Positions 34,379-47,431 of a stretch of 64,000 nucleotides of DNA are shown piece after piece; positions within the stretch are counted from its first letter, which is position 1; each line of letters begins with the position of its first letter. This DNA comes from Thiohalobacter thiocyanaticus (GTDB lineage: Bacteria; Pseudomonadota; Gammaproteobacteria; Thiohalobacterales; Thiohalobacteraceae), in NCBI RefSeq assembly GCF_003932505.1, contig NZ_QZMU01000001.1, positions 806,001 through 870,000 on the forward strand, given 5' to 3'. The position numbers and the translations under genes were made by a program. A model generated the notes under the pieces. It searched no databases and was not told where the DNA came from. It saw only the letters and a list, made by a program, of their open reading frames with translations.

Positions 34379-36443
34379 CTATTGAACCTGCGGCGCACCG
34401 CCTGCGGTCGCCGCCTTGAGCCGCTCCACCAGAGCCGTCCAGTCCACCGCGTCGGCATAGCCGATCACGTTGATGCGCGGTGGCAGCCAGGTGCCCTTGA
34501 CCAGATAATACCCGTCATCGATCGGCGCCACACCGCCCATCTCGCACACGCCGTTGCGCAGTCGGCAGCGGATGCCGAGACGATCATACGGAAATTCCTC
34601 GAACACGCCCAGAAACGTCCTGGACAGGGCCTGCCCCACGCCACCGCCGATACGCGACAGATTGTCCACCGCCTTCTGGCTGATACGGTGCCGGCTGGCA
34701 TCGTCTTCCGGTGTGGCCAGTTCGGCATCGAAGGCCAGCGGCTGCCAGTTCTGCAGCCACAGGTCGCGCACCCGGCCGTCCAGCCGGCCCTCGATTTTAC
34801 CGAAGGCGAAGGTCCCGGTCAGTTGTTCCAGGTCGACATTGTCGATGGCGATGTCGGCCTGGAGCTGCGGCACCAGGCCCAGGGGCTGTTCCAGGCGCAG
34901 GTCCTGCAGCCTGACCGCGCCGTCGAACACCCGCACCAGCAGCATGCCGTCGACCTCGATCCGGCCGTCGCTATAGCGCACATCGGGAATGACCCCGGAC
35001 AGCTGGCCCTGCATCAGGGGCCAGTCCAGCGCCGTGGTGACCCGCGCCATGGACACCGGGGTGAGGATGGCATCGATATGCCAGCGCATGGCATCGGTGC
35101 CCGGGCTGGACAGCGCCCATTCCTCGATCAGCAGCCGGCCGTCCAGCACCTCGACCTCGGCCGGTTCCAGCAGCCGGTATTCGTCACCCTGACTGCGCAG
35201 GTGGAACCCGGCCGGGCCCAGATCAAAGCGGTACAGGCTGCCGCCCTGCCAGCCGATGCGCAGGGTGCGCGCCATGTCGTCCCGGCCCCAGGCCAGGTTG
35301 CCTGCCAGTCCGTGCAGGCTCAGCCGCTGGCCGGGATCCTCCAGGGTAACCGCATCCAGGCCCAGATCGAAGCTCTCCAGTCGGTCGTCGCGCAGGCCCA
35401 GGCGGCCGCTGACCCGGCCACTGGCCTGGAGATCGGAAAAGGCGGTAGCGGCCAGCCAGGGTGCGATATAGGTGGGGAAAAAGCCCGCCAGTTCGACCGT
35501 CTTCATCTCGATCCGCGCCTGCTGCAGAAGCGGCGCCGCGCCCGGCTGCAAGGTCGCGTCCACGGCTGCGGTCAGCACCCCGGGCTGATTCAGCTCGACC
35601 CCGGCCAGGGTGAGCCGGCCGGTGGCAGAATCGAGGGCGTAGCGCCCGGCGGCTTGCAGGGGCTGGATGGCAAAATCGGCATAGAAGGGATCCAGATACA
35701 GACCACCCCGCCAGCGCAACACTGAAGTCACCGGCAAGGCTGTCGTTGTTCCGCCCGGCACGCAGCGACACACGGGCGCTGAGTGCCTCGCCCGCCGCCA
35801 GCCCGGAGGCATTGGAAAAGGCTGCCTGCCCTGTTTCCAGCTCCAGCGCCAGCTGTTGCAGCACCTTCGCCGCACCCTGCGCCTCGGCTTGCAGATCCAA
35901 CCGGCCGGCGCTGATGCTGTAACCGCCCGGCAGCCAGGGGGCGGCGAATGCGCTCAGCGCCGCCGCCGCCAGGTCTTCCCCCTGAACGCTTGCCTGCCAC
36001 TGGCCGTCACTGTGCTGCAGTTCGATCCGCACCCGCCCGTCGGCAAACGCGGCCGGGCCGAGGCTGAGCCTCAACGCACCCCGCGCCGACTCATAGCTGA
36101 GCGTAAAAGGACCCTGCAGCCCTTGTCCGCGCCAGTCGGCCAGACGAAAGCGGCCGGCGGAGCAACGCACCTGTCCTGGCTCCAGTTGCAGATCGTCGCA
36201 CGTCAGCCGCAGTCCCTGCAGATGCTCGCCGCTGGCAGCATGGTCCAGCCGCTCGATCTCCAGCCGGCCGGCCAGGCGCCCCGAGGACTGCAGCTCAAGC
36301 TGCGTCTCCAGGCCCTGCAGGGCCAGGCCCAGGCCTTCCAGTACCGGCAGGCGCAGCTGTATCTGCTCGATGGCGGCGACGAGCAGGGGTGGCAGCAGCA
36401 GGAAAAGGAGATACCACCGGCGCTGGCGGACAGGGAGACGCAC
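34379..36443 (-). pseudogene. ydbH: YdbH family AsmA-like intermembrane lipid-transport protein, frameshifted
   Basis: The N-terminal frame (36443 to about 35720) begins with a GTG two bases after the cysM stop and has a membrane anchor (WYLLFLLLPPLLVAAIEQI) followed by repeating beta-strand-rich AsmA-like sequence. It runs off at SLAGDFSVALAG. The C-terminal frame picks up as LRWRGGLYLDPFYADFAIQP and continues to 34379 (LPPRINVIGYADAVDWTALV). The break near 35715-35725 (gttgcgctggcggggtgg) needs one base removed or two added. It could be a true mutation or a sequencing error. The intact protein would be about 690 residues and form a lipid channel across the periplasm. Confidence 0.8.
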
Positions 36444-36445
36444 CG

Positions 36446-37336
36446 TCAGGCGGGGAAGACTCCGGTGGAGAGATAACGGTCACCGCGATCGCAGATGATG
36501 GTCACGATCACGGCATGCTCGACCTGGCGGGACAGTTCCAGCGCGGCCGCCACCGCCCCGCCCGAGGAGATGCCGCAGAAGATGCCTTCGCGCGCGGCCA
36601 GGGCCCGGGTTGTGTCCTCCGCTACCTGCTGTTCGACATCGATGATCCGGTCGACCCGGGCCGGATCGTAGATGCGCGGCAGGTAGGCCTCGGGCCAGCG
36701 GCGGATACCGGGAATGGAGGCCCCCTCGGTCGGCTGTACGCCGACGATCTCCACCTGCGGATTCTGTTCCTTGAGATAACGCCCCGTGCCCATGATGGTG
36801 CCGGTGGTGCCCATGGCGCTGACGAAGTGGGTAACGCGGCCGCCGGTGTCGCGCCAGATCTCCGGACCGGTGCTCTGGTAATGGGCATCGGGATTGTCCG
36901 GATTGGCGAACTGATCCAGCACCCGACCGCGGCCCTCGGTCTGCATCTGCTGCGCCAGGTCACGCGCACCCTCCATGCCCTGTTCGCGGCTGACCAGCAC
37001 GATCTCGGCCCCGTAGGCCTTCATTACGGCCCGACGTTCCAGACTCATGTTCTCGGGCATGATCAACACCAGGCGATAACCCTTGATGGCAGCGGTCATG
37101 GCGAGCGCAATGCCGGTATTACCGCTGGTGGCCTCGATCAGGGTATCGCCCGGCCTGATATCGCCGCGCTGCTCGGCGTGACGGATCATGGCCAGTGCCG
37201 GGCGGTCCTTGACCGAACCGGCGGGATTGTTGCCTTCCAGCTTGACCAGTACGGTATTGCTGCTCGCGCCGACCAGGCGCTGCAGCCGCACCAGTGGCGT
37301 GTTGCCGACGAAGGCCTCGAGGGTGGGATAGTCCAT
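36446..37336 (-). CDS. cysM: CysM, cysteine synthase B
   Basis: 296 residues. PLP fold with the Schiff-base lysine in GNNPAGSVKDRPA and the acetylserine-binding TSGNTG; the CysM-type features RRAVMKAYGAEI and CGISSGGAVAAAL are present. CysM joins O-acetylserine with sulfide or thiosulfate, which fits a thiosulfate-rich lifestyle. The start at 37336 (MDYPTLEAF) matches the family; an ATG at 37369 would add 11 residues. No strong ribosome-binding site favours either. Confidence 0.93.
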   Translation of the reverse strand: MDYPTLEAFVGNTPLVRLQRLVGASSNTVLVKLEGNNPAGSVKDRPALAMIRHAEQRGDIRPGDTLIEATSGNTGIALAMTAAIKGYRLVLIMPENMSLERRAVMKAYGAEIVLVSREQGMEGARDLAQQMQTEGRGRVLDQFANPDNPDAHYQSTGPEIWRDTGGRVTHFVSAMGTTGTIMGTGRYLKEQNPQVEIVGVQPTEGASIPGIRRWPEAYLPRIYDPARVDRIIDVEQQVAEDTTRALAAREGIFCGISSGGAVAAALELSRQVEHAVIVTIICDRGDRYLSTGVFPA

Positions 37337-37535
37337 GTGCAGTCCGGTTTCGCTGTAGCGCTGTCGCATGACGGATTTTGACCCCTGAAAGGAATAACTG
37401 CAACATAACGCGAACCGGTCGGAACCGGACAAGAACAACACGGGGGGTCAGTAAATGTGCAGGGCCTTTCTGCGCGGCGTTTTTCTGTACCCTGTTGCCT
37501 GACGATCAGCTTCTCGACATGGAGCCCGGATCCCG

Positions 37536-40223
<2,688 letters not shown>

Positions 40224-40225
40224 AT

Positions 40226-40612
40226 TCATTCACAGATCAGGATCACATAGGCGATGGCATAGTCGCGCTCGTCGGCGATGGAGACATGGCTGGCCGTAAC
40301 GGCATTGGCCCGGACCAGCCTCTGTGCCGCGCCCTGGTAATGCAGTTCCGGCCGGCCGTTGCGATCATGACCAATCTCGATGTCCTGCAGCCTGAGCCCG
40401 TCACGGAAACCGGTACCGAAGGCCTTGGCCACGGCCTCCTTGACGGCGAAGCGCTTGGCCAGCAGTGCGGCCGGCCGGGCACAGGTGTCGAACCTTTCCA
40501 GTTCGGCCCGGCTCAGTATGCGTTCGGCGAAACGCCGGCCGAAGCGTGCCAGTGCCTGCTCCATGCGCACGATGCTGACGATATCGGTACCGATGCCGTG
40601 GATCCGGCCCAT
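40226..40612 (-). CDS. acpS: AcpS, holo-[acyl-carrier-protein] synthase
   Basis: 128 residues. Metal/CoA-binding Asp10 in HGIGTDIV and Glu59 in KRFAVKEAVAKAFG are conserved. It transfers phosphopantetheine from CoA to acyl carrier protein. It lies five bases after pdxJ, the classic pdxJ-acpS pair, and is convergent with barA with only two bases between the stop codons. Confidence 0.96.
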   Translation of the reverse strand: MGRIHGIGTDIVSIVRMEQALARFGRRFAERILSRAELERFDTCARPAALLAKRFAVKEAVAKAFGTGFRDGLRLQDIEIGHDRNGRPELHYQGAAQRLVRANAVTASHVSIADERDYAIAYVILICE

Positions 40613-40617
40613 CGGAG

Positions 40618-41358
40618 TCAGCGCCGCGCCTCGATCATCAGGCGCTTCATTTCACGCACCGCTTCCTGCAGACCGGTGAACAGGGCGCGGGCCACGATGG
40701 CGTGGCCGATGTTGAGTTCGCGCACGGCCGGGATGGCGGCGATGCGCTGTACATTGTGATAATGCAGGCCGTGGCCGGCGTTGACCTGCAGCCCGGCCTG
40801 CACACCCGCCTCCACGGCGGCGAGGATGCGCTGATATTCCAGCTCCTGCCCGGCCCCGGTGGCATCGGCATAGTGGCCGGTGTGGATCTCGATGCAGGGC
40901 GCGCCGGCAGCCGCGGCGGCCTCGATCTGGGCCGGCTCGGCATCGATGAACAGCGACACCCGCACCCCGGCCGCAGCCAGACGCGCGCAGGCCTCCCGGA
41001 TGCGCGCCTGCTGACCGGCCACGTCCAGGCCGCCTTCGGTGGTCAACTCCTCGCGCCGCTCCGGTACCAGACAGCAGTCGCGCGGGCGGATGCGCTCGGC
41101 GATGGCAAGCATCTCCTCGGTCACTGCCATCTCCAGGTTCATGCGCGTCTGCAGGATGCCGCCGAGCATCTCCACATCGCGTTCCTGGATATGACGGCGA
41201 TCCTCGCGCAGGTGCAGGGTGATACCGTCGGCGCCGGCCTGTTCGGCCTCGATGGCCGCCTGCACGGGATCGGGAAACCGGGTGCCCCGGGCCTGGCGCA
41301 GGGTGGCCACGTGATCGATGTTCACGCCCAGCAGGATGTCCCTGGAATGCTCAGTCAT
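40618..41358 (-). CDS. pdxJ: PdxJ, pyridoxine 5'-phosphate synthase
   Basis: 246 residues, a TIM barrel beginning [18 protein letters not shown], with [24 protein letters not shown] and [11 protein letters not shown]. It condenses deoxyxylulose 5-phosphate with aminoacetone phosphate in vitamin B6 synthesis. Its start overlaps the end of recO by eight bases. Confidence 0.96.
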   Translation of the reverse strand: MTEHSRDILLGVNIDHVATLRQARGTRFPDPVQAAIEAEQAGADGITLHLREDRRHIQERDVEMLGGILQTRMNLEMAVTEEMLAIAERIRPRDCCLVPERREELTTEGGLDVAGQQARIREACARLAAAGVRVSLFIDAEPAQIEAAAAAGAPCIEIHTGHYADATGAGQELEYQRILAAVEAGVQAGLQVNAGHGLHYHNVQRIAAIPAVRELNIGHAIVARALFTGLQEAVREMKRLMIEARR

Positions 41359-42082
41359 GTCCGCTCCGGCCCTGTCGCTCCATATCGGTGAGAAATTCGC
41401 GCGTCTTCAGCGGCCGCTCACCGAGATACAGACCCAGCATCCGGCGCAGCAACGGCTTGAGTTCACGCAGATCCTGCACATTGTCACAGGCCTCGGCCGC
41501 CAGCGCCAGCAGCGCCCGACCGCTCAGCCCGCCCTCGTCCGGCATCTTCCCCTCAATCGGTTCCGGACCCTGCTCCGGGATATACCGGTAGCGCCGATCG
41601 GCAGCGACCGGCTCGCCATGCACGTCCGTCTCCAGCATCAGGCCATAGCCCAGCGCCTCCAGCAGCCGCTTCTCGAACAGTCGCAGCACCGCCTCCAGCG
41701 GCTGGCCGGCAAAACCGTCCAGGGCCTGGACATAGGCCTCGAACACCTCGGGATGCGGATCCTGGCGCTGCAGCAGCCGCAGCAGCAGCTCATTCAGATA
41801 GTAGGCCGCGAACAGGGCCTGGCCGCTGAGCACCGGCATGCGCCCGGCCACCTCCGCCCGGCGCAGGCTGAACAGCTCGCCGCGCCCGCCCCAGGAGCAC
41901 AGCAGCGGCAGGAAGGGACGCAGCACCCCCCGCAGGGGGGAGCGCGCGCCGCGGGCGCCGCGCGCGACCACACCGACGCGCCCGTGCAGGGGCGTGATCA
42001 GCTCCAGCAGGGCGCTGGTGTCGCGGTAGGCCCGGTGGTGCAGAATGTAGGCGGGCTGCATCTCGACGCTGTCGATGGCCAT
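41351..42082 (-). CDS. recO: RecO, DNA repair protein
   Basis: 243 residues. An N-terminal OB fold ([34 protein letters not shown]) is followed by a helical C-terminal domain. The usual zinc cysteines of some RecO proteins are not seen. RecO loads RecA on SSB-coated DNA with RecR. In the common era-recO-pdxJ order, but separated from era by a 374-bp repeat-filled gap. Confidence 0.92.
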   Translation of the reverse strand: MAIDSVEMQPAYILHHRAYRDTSALLELITPLHGRVGVVARGARGARSPLRGVLRPFLPLLCSWGGRGELFSLRRAEVAGRMPVLSGQALFAAYYLNELLLRLLQRQDPHPEVFEAYVQALDGFAGQPLEAVLRLFEKRLLEALGYGLMLETDVHGEPVAADRRYRYIPEQGPEPIEGKMPDEGGLSGRALLALAAEACDNVQDLRELKPLLRRMLGLYLGERPLKTREFLTDMERQGRSGHD

Positions 42083-42109
42083 AGCGGAATATCCCGAAAA
42101 TACAAATAG

Positions 42110-42437
42110 CCACGGAAAACACGGAAAGCACGGACATAAAAATTGTCATGCAGAAGACTCCGGGCGCTACAGACACGCAGGTCGGGTCAGCCGCAACGTA
42201 ACCCGACATGTAATCCGGGCTAGGCGTCGGGTTACGCCCTTGCGGGCTAACCCGACCTACGCACTCCCTAAGGAAACTCTGATTAATGCGATGATTCCCG
42301 TCATTGCGAGCGTAGCGAAGCAATCTCGTACAGCAGAATCAATCGGTTGGGGATTGCCACGGCGCTACGCGCCTCGCAATGACGAATAAATCAGAGGCCT
42401 CCTAATATAATGTCCGTGCTTTCCGTGTTTTCCGTGG
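42110..42437. repeat. 328-bp nested repeat island with perfect 28-bp terminal inverted repeats
   Basis: Outer arms ccacggaaaacacggaaagc.. (42110-42137) and their exact complement (42410-42437). Inside lie a GGTCGGGT/ACCCGACC double hairpin (42178-42261) and a third palindrome of the CGTCATTGCGAGCG type (42299-42383), itself bracketed by ctctgatt / aatcagag (42277-42284, 42389-42396). No gene is present. It accounts for nearly all of the 374-bp recO-era gap. Confidence 0.85.
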
Positions 42438-42456
42438 CCATCATGTTTTCCTGAAT

Positions 42457-43362
42457 TCATTCATCGATACCGAGACTGCGCAGGGCGCGCTCGTCGTCCG
42501 CCCAGCCGCTCTTGACCTTGACCCACAGCTGCAGAAACACCTTCGCACCGAACAGGCGTTCCATGTCCAGGCGGGCCTCGCGGCCGATCTGCTTGAGCAT
42601 GGCGCCGCCCTTGCCGATCACGATCGCCTTCTGCGAGTCGCGTTCCACCCACACCAGGCCGTGGATGCGCAGCAGGCCGTCGTCGTCCTTGAACTGTTCG
42701 ATCTGCACGGTCAGCCCGTAGGGCAGCTCCTGGCCGAGCCGGCGGAACAGCTTTTCGCGGATCAGCTCGGCGGCGAGGAAGCGTTCGCTGCGATCGGTGA
42801 TCTGTTCCTCGGGGAAATAGGGCGGCCCTTCCGGCAGGCGCGCGGTCACGCACTGCTCCAGCCGATCGAGATTCTCTCCGCGCGTGGCCGACAGCGGCAG
42901 AACCTCGGCGAAGTCGAACCTCGCCGCCAGCGCCTGCAGCTCGGGCAGCAGCTGCGCCCGATCCGTGAGCCGGTCGATCTTGTTCACCGCCAGCAGCACC
43001 GGCAACCCGGCCTGACCCAGCCGCTGCAGCACCAGATCGTCCTCATCGGTCCAGTGGCCGGCCTCGACCACGAGCACTGCCAGGTCAACGTCGGCGATGG
43101 CGTCGCTCGCCGCCCGGTTCAGCGCCCGGTTCAGCGCCCGCTTGCCGCCACGATGCAGCCCCGGGGTGTCCACATAGACCACCTGGGCCTGAGCAGTGGT
43201 CTTGATACCGAGGATACGATGCCGCGTCGTCTGCGGTTTACTTGAAGTTATACTGATTTTCTGCCCGAGAATGCGGTTCAGCAGGGTGGACTTGCCCACA
43301 TTCGGCCTGCCCACCAGTGCCACCAGGCCACAGCGAAAAGCGGAATCGTTCGTGGTATTCAT
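42457..43362 (-). CDS. era: Era, ribosome-assembly GTPase
   Basis: 301 residues. G1 GRPNVGKST (18-26), G3 DTPGLH, G4 NKID (VNKIDRLTD) and a C-terminal KH domain (VIGKGGAMLKQIGREAR). It binds the 3' end of 16S rRNA during 30S maturation. It follows rnc after 16 bp, as in the widespread lepB-rnc-era arrangement. Confidence 0.97.
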   Translation of the reverse strand: MNTTNDSAFRCGLVALVGRPNVGKSTLLNRILGQKISITSSKPQTTRHRILGIKTTAQAQVVYVDTPGLHRGGKRALNRALNRAASDAIADVDLAVLVVEAGHWTDEDDLVLQRLGQAGLPVLLAVNKIDRLTDRAQLLPELQALAARFDFAEVLPLSATRGENLDRLEQCVTARLPEGPPYFPEEQITDRSERFLAAELIREKLFRRLGQELPYGLTVQIEQFKDDDGLLRIHGLVWVERDSQKAIVIGKGGAMLKQIGREARLDMERLFGAKVFLQLWVKVKSGWADDERALRSLGIDE

Positions 43363-43378
43363 CTGTCGTTCACGCTCT

Positions 43379-44080
43379 TCATGCGCTGCCGGCGCGTTTG
43401 GCCGTCTCCACGCCCAGTTCCGTCAGCATGCCGGCGGCGGCGGCCTGCTCGGCCTTGCGCCGGCTCGAGCCCCGTCCGCGGCTGCGGCGATCCAGTCCGG
43501 GGATGTAGCACTCCACCTCGAAGGTCTGGGCGTGCGCCTTGCCCGAGACCTGGATCACCTGGTAATCGGGCAGTTCAATGTGGCGGGACTGGAGGTATTC
43601 CTGCAACCGGGTCTTGGGATCCTTGAGTGCAGCCGCCTCCGGCAACGATTGCAGCCTGGGCTGGTAGAGCTGCAGCACCAGGCCCGCGGCAGCCTCGAAG
43701 CCGGCGTCCAGATATACGGCACCAATGACCGCCTCCAGGGCGTCGGCGAGGATGGAATCGCGCCGGAAACCGCCGCTCTTGAGCTCGCCCGAGCCCAGCT
43801 GCAGGTGCTCACCCAGCTCCAGCTCGCGTGCAATCCCGGCCAGGGTGGGCTTTTTCACCAGGCTGGCACGCAGCCGGCTCAGATCCCCCTCGCTGGCCCT
43901 GGGGTAGCGCGCGTACAGGGCATCGGCGATAACCAGGCCCAGCACGGCGTCGCCCAGGAATTCGAGTCGTTCATTGTTGAGATTGCCGGCGCTGCGGTGG
44001 GTAAGCGCCTGTTGCAGCAGAGCCGGCGAGCCGAACTCGTGGCACAGCCGCCGGGCCAGCGCGTCCAGTGGGGACGTCAA
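43379..44080 (-). CDS. rnc: Ribonuclease III
   Basis: 233 residues. The catalytic signature NERLEFLGD (37-45, Glu40 and Asp44) is followed by a C-terminal double-stranded-RNA-binding domain (DPKTRLQEYLQSRH, FEVECYIPG, GRGSSRRKAEQAAA). The start codon is TTG at 44080, overlapping the DUF4845 stop (TTGA) and nine bases after GGAGA; the N-terminal length supports it. It processes rRNA precursors and structured mRNAs. Confidence 0.95.
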   Translation of the reverse strand: MTSPLDALARRLCHEFGSPALLQQALTHRSAGNLNNERLEFLGDAVLGLVIADALYARYPRASEGDLSRLRASLVKKPTLAGIARELELGEHLQLGSGELKSGGFRRDSILADALEAVIGAVYLDAGFEAAAGLVLQLYQPRLQSLPEAAALKDPKTRLQEYLQSRHIELPDYQVIQVSGKAHAQTFEVECYIPGLDRRSRGRGSSRRKAEQAAAAGMLTELGVETAKRAGSA

Positions 44081-44451
44081 TTGCGGATCATCTCCACGCT
44101 TTCATCGAATTTGGTCACTGCATCCACGTTGCCCAGCACCGGCACCCGGATCTCGTACTGGGCGCGCACCGTCATCCGGCCCTTCTCGTTGGTGATCTTC
44201 ACGTCCTTGGCATCGATGCTGGTGACATCATTGATCATGAAGCGCCGGTCGATCAGCTTGCGGATCTCCACCGTGGATTTGCGGGTGATCTCGGGTTCGT
44301 TCTTGAGTGACTCCAGGGTTTCGGCGACCTTGAAATTCTCCAGGTAGTTGGGCATCAGGCGCAGTGTAAGCAGTACGAAGAATGCGATCAGGCCGAGTAC
44401 GACGATCCAGCCGAGCAGCGTCATCCCCTGTTGTCGTTGCAGATTGCGCAT
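44077..44451 (-). CDS. DUF4845 membrane protein
   Basis: 124 residues. One N-terminal membrane helix (about 10-32, GMTLLGWIVVLGLIAFFVLL) and a periplasmic domain (YEIRVPVLGNVDAVTKFDESVEMI). DUF4845 proteins are nearly always encoded between lepB and rnc; their role is unknown. The N-terminus resembles a type IV pilin leader (QGMTLLGWI) but lacks the Glu5 of pilins. Confidence 0.85.
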   Translation of the reverse strand: MRNLQRQQGMTLLGWIVVLGLIAFFVLLTLRLMPNYLENFKVAETLESLKNEPEITRKSTVEIRKLIDRRFMINDVTSIDAKDVKITNEKGRMTVRAQYEIRVPVLGNVDAVTKFDESVEMIRN

Positions 44452-44468
44452 ATTGCCTTGCCCCCTTG

Positions 44469-45278
44469 TCAGTGAATGGAGTCGCCGATCCGGCTCCAGG
44501 TCACGCGGTTGTTCACCCCGTCCCAGTTCATCCAGATTATAAAGGCCTTGCCGACCAGATTATCCTCGGGCACCAGGCCGAAATAACGGCTGTCCTTGCT
44601 GTTGTCGCGATTGTCACCCATCATAAAGTAATGCCCCTCGGGGATCATCCATTCTCCCTCGATGTTGGGATAACCCGGGCGCACCAGGATACGGTGCTCG
44701 ACGCCGTCGAGCCGCTCCAGCCGCTCGCGGGCACCGGTACTGGCGAGCCCCGCGCCTTGCGCGATATAGGTGCCGAGATCATCCTGCGGCATCTCTTTCC
44801 CATTGATATATAGGATTTTGTCACGGTAGGCAACCCGATCGCCGGGCAGGCCGACCACGCGCTTGATGTAGTCCACGGAAGGATTGTCGGGGTAACGGAA
44901 CACCACCACGTCGCCGCGCTGCGGCTCGCCGATTTCGATGAACCGGGTATTGACCACCGGCAGACGCAGACCATAGGCAAACTTGTTGACCAGGATGAAA
45001 TCGCCCACCAGCAGGGTCGGCATCATGGAACCGCTGGGGATGCGGAAAGGTTCGGCCAGAAAGGAGCGCAGCAGCAGGACGACCAGGATCACGGGGAAGA
45101 AGGCCCGCGAATACTCCACCAGCACCGGCTCCTTGAGCACGGCCTCGCGGCGCTCCGCATTCGCGACACCGGCGGCGGCCTGTCTGCGCTTCGGTTTCCA
45201 TAACCAGGCATCAAGCAGCCAGATGATGCCGGTAATGAAAGTGGCCAGCACCAGGATCAACGGAAAATTAAAACTCAT
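44469..45278 (-). CDS. lepB: LepB, signal peptidase I
   Basis: 269 residues. Two N-terminal membrane helices (about 5-25 and 57-72) precede the catalytic serine Ser84 in PSGSMMPTL and the general base Lys139 in DYIKRVVGLPGD, with GDNRDNSKDSRYFG later. It releases Sec and Tat substrates, including the Sox proteins, at the outer face of the inner membrane. The 256-bp gap to lepA contains a palindromic repeat. Confidence 0.96.
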   Translation of the reverse strand: MSFNFPLILVLATFITGIIWLLDAWLWKPKRRQAAAGVANAERREAVLKEPVLVEYSRAFFPVILVVLLLRSFLAEPFRIPSGSMMPTLLVGDFILVNKFAYGLRLPVVNTRFIEIGEPQRGDVVVFRYPDNPSVDYIKRVVGLPGDRVAYRDKILYINGKEMPQDDLGTYIAQGAGLASTGARERLERLDGVEHRILVRPGYPNIEGEWMIPEGHYFMMGDNRDNSKDSRYFGLVPEDNLVGKAFIIWMNWDGVNNRVTWSRIGDSIH

Positions 45279-45425
45279 GACAATGTCTCATGTTTTTGTG
45301 TTTCTGATATTTTGTTACTGAAACCTTTTCACGCAGGTCGGGGCAGCTGCAGCATGGCCGCGACGCTTCGCGACCTGCTGGATTACGGTGCCACGCATCT
45401 AAGCAACCTCTGATTATCACCTTTC

Positions 45426-45495
45426 CGTCATTCCCGCGCAGGCGGGAATCCAGCAACCGCGCGGTATCTGGATCCCCGCCTACGCGGGGATGACG
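45426..45495. repeat. 28-bp CGTCAT-type inverted repeat between lepB and lepA
   Basis: Arms 45426-45453 (cgtcattcccgcgcaggcgg..) and 45468-45495 (..cctacgcggggatgacg) are imperfect complements around a 14-nt loop. Same family as 20394-20473 and 31370-31397. The segment ahead of it (cctctgattatcacc) recalls the ctctgatta bracket in the 42-kb island. Confidence 0.85.
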
Positions 45496-45534
45496 ATGGC
45501 GGTTATGACAACCGCAATTTATGCAATGATCGGG

Positions 45535-47340
45535 TCAACCCTTCTTGCCCACATGCAGTACCGCCAGGAAGGCCTCCTGCGGGACCTCGACCTTGCCGAA
45601 CTGCTTCATGCGGCGCTTGCCGGCCTTCTGTTTCTCCAGCAGCTTGCGCTTGCGGCTGACGTCGCCGCCGTAGCACTTGGCGGTGACGTTCTTGCGCAGC
45701 GCCTTGACCGTGGTACGGGCGATGATCTGGTTGCCGATGGCGGCCTGAATGGCCACATCGAACATCTGCCGCGGAATCAGCTCCTTCATCGCATCTGCCA
45801 GCTCGCGGCCCTTGTAGGGGGCGTTGTCATGGTGGACGATCAGTGCCAGGGCATCGACCCGCTCGCCGTTGATCAGGATGTCCAGCTTGACCAGCCTGGA
45901 TGCCTGGAAGCGCAGATGATGGTAATCAAAGGAGGCGTAACCGCGGCTGACCGACTTCAGCCGGTCGAAGAAATCCAGCACCACCTCGCTCAGCGGCATC
46001 TCGAAATTCAGCGACACCTGCTTGCCCAGGTACTGCATGTTCTTCTGCACCCCCCGCTTTTCGATGCACAGGGTGATCACCGCGCCCAGGTAGTCCTGCG
46101 GCACCAGGATGCTGGCCAGGATGATGGGCTCGCGGATCTCCTCGATCTCGTTGGGCGGCGGCAGCGCGGCCGGGTTGTCCACCTGCAGGGTCTCGCCGCC
46201 GGTGGTCAGGATTTCGTAGATCACGGTGGGCGCGGTGGTGATCAGATCCAGGTCGTATTCGCGCTCCAGCCGCTCCTGCACGATCTCCATGTGCAGCATA
46301 CCGAGGAAACCGCAGCGAAAACCGAAGCCCAGGGCCTGGGAGTTCTCCGGCTCGTACTGCAGCGCGGCATCGTTCAGGCGCAGCTTCTCCAGGGCATCGC
46401 GCAGGTCCTCGTAGTCGTCCGAGCTGACCGGGTACAGGCCGGCGAACACCCGCGGCTGCATGTACTGGAACCCCGGCACCGGCTCGGTGGCCGGATTGTC
46501 GGTCAGGGTCAGGGTGTCGCCCACCGGTGCGCCGTCGATCTCCTTGATGCCGGCGATGACATAGCCGACATCACCGGCACTGAGCATGGCCGTGTCCTTG
46601 CGCTTGGGCGTGAAGATGCCGACATTGTCGACCTGATGGCTGCGTCCCGTGGACATCACCGTGATCTTCTGCTTCGGTCTGAGTCGGCCCTGCTTGACCC
46701 GCACCAGCGAGATCACGCCCACATAATTGTCGAACCAGGAGTCAATGATCAGCGCCTTGAGCGGGGCTTCCACATCGCCCTGCGGCGGTGGAATGCGCCT
46801 GACGATGGTCTCCAGCACGTCCTCGATGCCGATGCCGTTCTTGGCACTGACATGGACCGCGTCATGGGCCTCGATGCCGATGATATCCTCGATCTCCTGC
46901 GCCACCCGGTCGGGTTCGGCCGAGGGCAGATCGATCTTGTTCAGCACCGGCACCACCTCCAGGCCCTGGTCGATGGCGGTGTAGCAGTTGGCGACACTCT
47001 GCGCCTCAACGCCCTGGGCGGCATCGACCACCAGCAGCGCCCCCTCGCAGGCGGCAAGCGAGCGCGACACCTCATAGGAGAAGTCCACGTGCCCCGGGGT
47101 GTCGATGAAGTTGAGCCGGTAGATCTGGCCATCGCGGGCGGTGTAGTCCAGGCTCACGCTCTGGGCCTTGATGGTGATGCCGCGCTCGCGCTCCAGGTCC
47201 ATCGAGTCCAGCACCTGCTCGGACATCTCCCGCTCGGTCAGCCCGCCGCAGACCTGGATAAAGCGGTCAGCCAGGGTCGACTTGCCATGGTCGATATGGG
47301 CGATGATGGAAAAATTGCGGATATGACTCAGGTCTGCCAC
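45535..47340 (-). CDS. lepA: LepA, elongation factor 4
   Basis: 601 residues. G1 AHIDHGKST (14-22), G3 DTPGHVDF and G4 NKIDLP, then the EF-G-like domains and the LepA-specific C-terminus ([23 protein letters not shown]). It is a ribosome-dependent GTPase affecting 30S biogenesis and translation under stress. The start codon is GTG; no in-frame ATG is available nearby. Confidence 0.97.
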   Translation of the reverse strand: MADLSHIRNFSIIAHIDHGKSTLADRFIQVCGGLTEREMSEQVLDSMDLERERGITIKAQSVSLDYTARDGQIYRLNFIDTPGHVDFSYEVSRSLAACEGALLVVDAAQGVEAQSVANCYTAIDQGLEVVPVLNKIDLPSAEPDRVAQEIEDIIGIEAHDAVHVSAKNGIGIEDVLETIVRRIPPPQGDVEAPLKALIIDSWFDNYVGVISLVRVKQGRLRPKQKITVMSTGRSHQVDNVGIFTPKRKDTAMLSAGDVGYVIAGIKEIDGAPVGDTLTLTDNPATEPVPGFQYMQPRVFAGLYPVSSDDYEDLRDALEKLRLNDAALQYEPENSQALGFGFRCGFLGMLHMEIVQERLEREYDLDLITTAPTVIYEILTTGGETLQVDNPAALPPPNEIEEIREPIILASILVPQDYLGAVITLCIEKRGVQKNMQYLGKQVSLNFEMPLSEVVLDFFDRLKSVSRGYASFDYHHLRFQASRLVKLDILINGERVDALALIVHHDNAPYKGRELADAMKELIPRQMFDVAIQAAIGNQIIARTTVKALRKNVTAKCYGGDVSRKRKLLEKQKAGKRRMKQFGKVEVPQEAFLAVLHVGKKG

Positions 47341-47431
47341 GTGGTTCCCGATACGTACGCCCGTCGAACGGGCACAGGGCGATTGCCGGCGACCGTCTCA
47401 GGCCGTCAGATAAGCACTTGAAGCTGCGGGA

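Noticed and set aside
45490..47421. 643-codon open frame opposite lepA
   Set aside because: Antisense shadow of lepA; low-complexity composition and no recognisable domain.
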